Shown: positions 59,203 through 64,000 of the stretch, piece after piece
Layout of the letters: each line of letters opens with the position of its first letter
Numbering within the stretch: the stretch's first letter is position 1
Source: Tranzscheliella williamsii
Taxonomy: Eukaryota; Basidiomycota; Ustilaginomycetes; Ustilaginales; Ustilaginaceae
Direction of reading: 5' to 3'
DNA: 64,000 nucleotides
Assembly: GCA_023212725.1 (NCBI GenBank)
Contig: JALBYF010000030.1
Location: forward strand, 1-64,000
Made by a program: the position numbers and the translations under genes
Notes under the pieces: model-generated
Told to the model about the DNA's origin: nothing
Databases searched by the model: none
Seen by the model: only the letters and a program-made list of their open reading frames with translations

Positions 59203-61266
59203 ATGAAGTACATCATTGTCAGCGGAGGTGTTATCTCCGGTATTGGCAAGGGCGTTATCGCCTCTTCCACCGGTCTCTTGCTCAAGACGCTCGGTCTTCG
59301 CGTCACCGCCATTAAGGTCGACCCGTACATGAACATCGATGCGGGCACCATGTCGCCTACAGAACACGGTGAGGTCTACGTCCTTGACGATGGCGGAGAG
59401 GCTGACCTTGATCTCGGAAACTACGAGCGGTACCTCGACGTCACCTTGAGTCGGGACAACAACATCACCACTGGTAAGATCTACCGACAGGTCATTGAGA
59501 AGGAGCGCAAAGGCGACTATCTCGGAAAGACGGTCCAGATTGTGCCGCACCTCACCAACGCCATTCAGGACTGGATCGAGGAGGTAGCACAGCGACCCGT
59601 CGATGGAAGTGGAGAGTCGCCCGAGGTCTGCATCATCGAGCTGGGTGGCACCGTTGGTGACATTGAATCCGCTCCTTTCGTCGAGGCCATGCGACAGTTC
59701 CAGTTCCGAGTCGGCCACGACAACTTTGCCCTCATCCACGTCAGTCTGGTACCCCTCATTGGAGGCGAGCAGAAGACCAAGCCTACGCAAGCTGCCATTC
59801 GAGACCTTCGCGGCCTCGGTCTTGTCCCCGACATGATTGCCGCCCGATGTCCCGTTCCTCTGGAACGTGCGGTTATCAACAAGCTATCCATGTTTTGCCA
59901 CGTTGGACCGGAACAGGTGATGGCAGTACACGACGTTTCCTCCACTTACCACGTTCCACTTTTGCTGGAGCAGCAGGGAATGGTGCGTTTCTTCGAGAAA
60001 CGTCTCGGCCTCGACGTCAACGGCGGTATTTCTCGGCCGATGAAGCAGCAGGGGCTCGAGCTTCGAACCCGATGGAGAGATCTGACCGTGGGTCACGACC
60101 GTATGATTGACAAGGTCGAGATCGTTCTCGTTGGCAAATACACTTCGCTCCACGATTCATACATGTCGATTGTCAAGTCGCTGGAACATTCCGCACTGCG
60201 ATGCCACCGAAAGCTTGAGCTCAAGTGGGTCGAATCGAGCGACCTAGAGCCGGTCGCCGAAAGCGAGAATCCGGTCAAATACCACCAGGCTTGGCAAGCA
60301 TTGTGTTCCGCCAAAGGTATCTTGGTTCCCGGTGGTTTCGGCACTAGAGGCACGGAAGGCATGATTAGTGCTGCCCGATGGGCGCGAGAGAAGAGAGTGC
60401 CTTATCTTGGCATCTGCCTCGGATTCCAGATTGCTGTTATCGAGTACGCCCGAAATGTGCTCGGCATCGAGGCGGCGGGCTCGGCTGAGCTGGATGCTAG
60501 CTGCAAGGATCCGGTGATCATCTACATGCCCGAAATCAGCAAGACACATCTTGGAGGCACGATGCGACTCGGTCTGCGGCCCTCGCTTTTCCAGGAAGGC
60601 ACTGAAGAGTGGAGCAAGATCCGAAAGCTGTACGGCGGCGAGCCTGTTGTTTGGGAGCGACACCGACATCGCTACGAAGTCAACCCAGAATACGTGGAGC
60701 GGATCGAAAGCGCAGCCAGCAGCGCATCGTCCAAGACGCCACCGCGGAAACCGGCCGCCAGCAAGGCGCCTACATCCCCCGCCATGGCATTCACCTCGCC
60801 ACGTCTGGGGTCTACGGAAGAGGAGAGCTACTTTGGGGTGGATGAGCTCAAGTTCGTCGGAAGAGACGAGAAGGGCGAGCGAATGCAAATCGCCGAGTTG
60901 CGCCACCATCCTTACTTTGTCGGCATGCAGGCCCACCCGGAGTTCTGCTCTCGGCCGCTCAATCCATCGCCGCCTTTCCTCGGCTTCATCGCTGCATCGG
61001 CTGGACTGTTGGACGAGCAGCTTGCCATGCAAAAGAACTACGTGCCTCCGCATCCCAAGACGCACATGATCTCCGAATCCGAGATGGCCAGGCGTCGAGA
61101 GGCAGGTGAGGTCGACGAGCAACCTGCCACCACTCCGCCGGGTGCCGCTACGCCAACACGAGCACACAGCCTGAACCGTGGCCACGGCCCCACCAAGCCC
61201 GACCTCGCCACTGCCGCTCGCCTCGCCGCCGCTGAGAAGGCCAACGCGCCAACAACGGAGGCATAG
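59203..61266 (+). CDS. URA7: CTP synthase
   Basis: Single exon, 687 residues. The synthetase domain starts [20 protein letters not shown] with the P-loop-like nucleotide site, then [20 protein letters not shown] and [11 protein letters not shown]. The glutaminase domain has [20 protein letters not shown] and the nucleophile elbow [18 protein letters not shown] (Cys near residue 405), with HPEF for the catalytic His-Glu pair. It makes CTP from UTP, ATP and glutamine in the cytosol, setting nucleotide and phospholipid precursor supply. Between about residues 505 and 545 lies a Ser/Pro/Lys-rich insert ([20 protein letters not shown]), a likely phosphorylated loop. The C-terminal 70 residues are disordered. 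Yeast has two paralogs; URA7 is used for the family. Confidence 0.95.
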   Translation: MKYIIVSGGVISGIGKGVIASSTGLLLKTLGLRVTAIKVDPYMNIDAGTMSPTEHGEVYVLDDGGEADLDLGNYERYLDVTLSRDNNITTGKIYRQVIEKERKGDYLGKTVQIVPHLTNAIQDWIEEVAQRPVDGSGESPEVCIIELGGTVGDIESAPFVEAMRQFQFRVGHDNFALIHVSLVPLIGGEQKTKPTQAAIRDLRGLGLVPDMIAARCPVPLERAVINKLSMFCHVGPEQVMAVHDVSSTYHVPLLLEQQGMVRFFEKRLGLDVNGGISRPMKQQGLELRTRWRDLTVGHDRMIDKVEIVLVGKYTSLHDSYMSIVKSLEHSALRCHRKLELKWVESSDLEPVAESENPVKYHQAWQALCSAKGILVPGGFGTRGTEGMISAARWAREKRVPYLGICLGFQIAVIEYARNVLGIEAAGSAELDASCKDPVIIYMPEISKTHLGGTMRLGLRPSLFQEGTEEWSKIRKLYGGEPVVWERHRHRYEVNPEYVERIESAASSASSKTPPRKPAASKAPTSPAMAFTSPRLGSTEEESYFGVDELKFVGRDEKGERMQIAELRHHPYFVGMQAHPEFCSRPLNPSPPFLGFIAASAGLLDEQLAMQKNYVPPHPKTHMISESEMARRREAGEVDEQPATTPPGAATPTRAHSLNRGHGPTKPDLATAARLAAAEKANAPTTEA

Positions 61267-62787
61267 CCATGGAGCTTCCGCCAGCGCATGCAGATACACT
61301 AGCATTTCGGTTCCTATCGAAGCAAATGTGCCCGCCCTGTTACCGATGCGGATTGAGCATCAACCATTACTGTTACTGTTGCCTCAGCCACTTACTACTG
61401 TATTGACACACCTTGGACACGCCTATAGTCTTCGCAATCCACTCGTAGAACCCCTTCGTGGTAGATGCCGCTGTCACCAATTGAACGAAGTTGAGAGGGA
61501 AGCACAGTGCGAATGCATTCCTTTATCGGCGATTACCCTGAGCTGCCCATTAGGCGGCATACAGTCACTCTAACAGAGCTTGGCCGGGTTGCTGGCCCTC
61601 TAAGGACGCAGCGAGTCCGCTGCCACAGTATGTCTGCGCTGACGGATGTGACCCGCTAGAGAAGGTGGCTCAGCAGATTAAGCCAAATACGATATCCGCC
61701 CTTGGAAGGACTTCGTATGCGCCCTTGGAAGGGCTTCTCGCACGGCTCGCTCCCGTCTCGCGACGGTGAAACGTTGGTAAGTCCGCAATCGCGGTTTGAA
61801 TTCAAGCGCGGAAAGCCCGACCGACGGTCGAAAACGTCAGATAGCGCTGGATGCGCGAATTCATTCCGCGCAAGCTGGGAAAAAGGGATCTGTTCCATCC
61901 AATGCGCGTATGGACACTTGGAGTCGAGGTGCATAGCTGCAGCCGTAGAGCACGCTCGAACGAAAGCGGCGGGGAAGCCTCCTCGGGTGGAAGCCGCTTC
62001 TGTAGTCTTGGCTGTGGCCGTTAGCGGATGACCTCATATCGCTGCCCAGAGCAGGTCAGCTGCTGCGCACGCCTGGACGGACCCTTGTCAGGATCATGAA
62101 GAATCTACCCGGCGTCGACGCGCAGCCACCTCTTCCAATGCGCTGCGACCTGTCAGTCCGACCTAGCGTGTATCATCGTCGCCTGCCTGCGCACACCTCC
62201 GCCTGCACATCACCGCTACGGCCCCCCTCCGCTACACCTCTGCCCCGGCGCTGTTTCGGTTGCCAAAAGAGGCAGGACCTCTCCGAGGCAGCTTATGAAC
62301 CGATGCAAGGTAGAGCGAAAGGCTATCCTTCTCGCTTCTTTGCACTACAGCAGGCTGTAGTCCATTGCTGCTTTGCTTTCGCCAGCTGCCACCCCCGTCG
62401 TTGGCTCGTGCTGGCTCCTTCTCGCTGTAGACTGCTGCCTCTCCATCCCGGTCCCAGGAGCCGGCCAATGTACAAAAGCAATCCGCCAACCGCAGGCTCG
62501 GTCTCTTCCTTCTGGCCTCGTCCGTTTTCTTTCTCTCCGTCTTTGCAAGCCTGGTGCTCCGCTCTACAGACCATCGTCTGCTTTTCTGTTTCTGCATACT
62601 CATAGCCATTTCCTTGGGCAGGTCCCTACCAACATTCTTTTAGGTTTTCACTCGACGATCGGTTCGCCATTGCATCGAACATTGCCTAGCATAAGCACAC
62701 GAACCACCTCTTCAACTCGCCCGTTTCCCTAACCTGCCATCGGCATATTCCTAGCATCTTCTTTAGATTTTTGCTCAACGCTCTGCC
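61267..62787. other. Intergenic, CTP synthase to terminal gene
   Basis: 1.5 kb without a supported gene. Two near-repeats of 'cgcccttggaagg' sit at about 61697 and 61720. The last 400 bp is pyrimidine-rich leader of the next gene. Confidence 0.4.
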
Positions 62788-64000
62788 ATGCCTATCCAGA
62801 CCAGAAAAGCTCTTGGTGGCTTCGCCTCCAGCCACGCCGAACAAAACATCAACAGGACCTCGATTGCAGAGCAACCAGACAGCGACACGGACAGCATAGG
62901 CAGTGCAGACAGCGACGAAACTATCGTGTCGGCATGGCAATCGCCGCCACAGACTCCAGCGGCAATATCCACGCACGATCCCATCGCTCCCAGCAAGACC
63001 GAGTCCGCCGCACCTGGCTGGAACTGCCAGCGCTGGGCGGAGCCGGCTGATGACATGGAAGACTCCGATATGCTACCGCGCTCCATCCTGGCTGGGCTGG
63101 ATTGCGAGTCAGAAGAGCTAGCCGCGACGGATGCCAAACCGAGTGCAATACCACACTTGCTGCGACCACCTGACTCACGATCCGCCTTAGGCTTCTATTC
63201 AAGCGATCCTCGCTTCCGATCGCGAGGCGCGGCCAAGGAGCAGCCCCCGTACGAGCCCATCGACGTGATTGGCTTCGCCTCGTACACACAACGCGCCACT
63301 TGCCGGCCGTCGGATGCGAGACAGCCGGGCAAGGTCGTTATCCCTATCAACATCCAGCTCGAGGAAGAATCATCGAGCGATGAAAGCGACGATAGCCAAA
63401 GCACAAGCTCTGCCAGTGATAGCGAAGCTCGCAAAGCCGCCAGCGACAACATGCTGAGACGGCTGAGCAGGCCCATCTCCATTCCCAAGCGGCACGCCTC
63501 GATGCTGGGTCGAGGGGGTCCTCGGCGGCCTCCGTCACTGGAAGAGATAAGCAGCCGCATCGGCGCAGCCTTTCGCGACGGCGGCGGGGCTCGGTCGGAT
63601 CCGGGGGTTGCGCACCACAGTCGCGCTGTCAGCTGTCCATCGCCGGTGCTGCCGCGGTTCAGCGAGGTGAAGGTGACCATTACGCCGCCGACGCCGCGCA
63701 TGCGCACCGATCGGATCCTGGGTGTCGTGCTCAAGAGCTCGCACATGCCCGACCAGCCGTTCCTCACCGATGAGAGGGGCAAGCTTGTCGCGCCTCATTT
63801 CGACGTCGCGCCGGGCAAGCAGCTGCTGCTCCAGGAGAGGGAGAAGCAAGCACGGCTGTGGCTCGAGCAGTTTCACAACCACCGCGCGCGGCAGGTGCCG
63901 GGTCTCAATATTACTCAGGGCTGCCCCGTCCCGCCCGTGGCCGTAGGCGCGCGTGCGGCGGCGACGTTTTCGCATGCTGGCCGCGGACGTTCCCCCCCGA
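62788..64000 (+). CDS. 5' part of a disordered protein of unknown function
   Basis: From ATG 62788 (MPIQTRKALGGFASSHAEQN) the frame stays open to the end of the window, at least 404 codons, so the gene is cut by the edge. It is acidic and Ser-rich (QLEEESSSDESDDSQSTSSA), then has a more conserved-looking part: RFSEVKVTITPPTPRMRTDR, LGVVLKSSHMPDQPFLTDER and LLLQEREKQARLWLEQFHNH, which may form helices. No family was recognised and there is no signal peptide or membrane span. ATG 62788 follows a pyrimidine-rich leader (CTCTGCC). Confidence 0.65.
   Translation, partial: MPIQTRKALGGFASSHAEQNINRTSIAEQPDSDTDSIGSADSDETIVSAWQSPPQTPAAISTHDPIAPSKTESAAPGWNCQRWAEPADDMEDSDMLPRSILAGLDCESEELAATDAKPSAIPHLLRPPDSRSALGFYSSDPRFRSRGAAKEQPPYEPIDVIGFASYTQRATCRPSDARQPGKVVIPINIQLEEESSSDESDDSQSTSSASDSEARKAASDNMLRRLSRPISIPKRHASMLGRGGPRRPPSLEEISSRIGAAFRDGGGARSDPGVAHHSRAVSCPSPVLPRFSEVKVTITPPTPRMRTDRILGVVLKSSHMPDQPFLTDERGKLVAPHFDVAPGKQLLLQEREKQARLWLEQFHNHRARQVPGLNITQGCPVPPVAVGARAAATFSHAGRGRSPP

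Noticed and set aside
61740..61830. tRNA-like B-box (GGTTTGAATTC)
   Set aside because: The invariant C of the T-loop is T, and no cloverleaf or A-box can be drawn around it.
1..64000. Telomeric repeats, CRISPR arrays, rRNA or bacterial-type operons
   Set aside because: No TTAGGG arrays, no regularly spaced direct repeats with unique spacers and no rRNA signatures; spliced genes show a eukaryote.

Overview
The window looks like nuclear DNA of a smut-type basidiomycete (Ustilaginomycotina). Gene bodies are GC-rich and almost intron-free. The few introns are short (about 60-110 bp) with GTAAGN/GTAGGT donors. The proteins are typically fungal: Rab GDI, gamma-COP, CTP synthase, phosphomevalonate kinase, PEX14, Srf1, TERT, and Cys-3/MetR- and Ino4-like transcription factors. 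Many carry the long Ser/Ala/Pro-rich disordered extensions common in smuts. Species cannot be fixed from this sequence. No rRNA, tRNA, CRISPR or telomere array was found.

Layout. 1-3000 is a repeat-rich edge: two overlapping, decayed fragments of an HNH-nuclease-like multicopy family (minus strand), then a 936-bp element with inverted termini starting CAGTCACGTCC inside TA dinucleotides, as in Tc1/mariner. It ends about 155 bp before the swi5 start codon. 3154-18234 holds swi5 (3 exons), PEX14, GDI1 (2 exons), a 1730-residue PH-SMP lipid-transfer protein, a SET domain-Tad3 fusion and an Ino4-like bHLH factor. 18235-21571 is a 3.3-kb gap with no supported gene. 21572-27857 holds ERG8 and an intact single-exon TERT.

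28040-32200 is the most dynamic part: a tandem array of small secreted, cysteine-containing proteins on the minus strand. Two copies look intact and are very similar, one is divergent with a lost start codon and a shifted frame, and one is a decayed relic. All share a promoter block containing an inverted repeat. A retroelement-like insertion with inverted arms sits exactly between two repeat units. The layout fits a rapidly evolving effector-type family; function is inferred only.

32657-64000 returns to housekeeping genes: a CDK11-type kinase with an enlarged activation segment, a mitochondrial PPR-like protein, an ankyrin/CCCH protein, an Srf1-like membrane protein, a 1674-residue golgin-like coiled coil, a Cys-3/MetR-type bZIP factor, gamma-COP (SEC21), the SUMO ligase Nse2 (3 exons), CTP synthase, and the 5' part of a disordered protein running off the end.

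No operon logic applies. Shared themes are genome maintenance (swi5, TERT, nse2), secretory traffic (GDI1, SEC21, the coiled coil) and lipid/sterol supply (ERG8, SMP protein, CTP synthase, Srf1-like, Ino4-like). These are loose groupings, not a demonstrated cluster.
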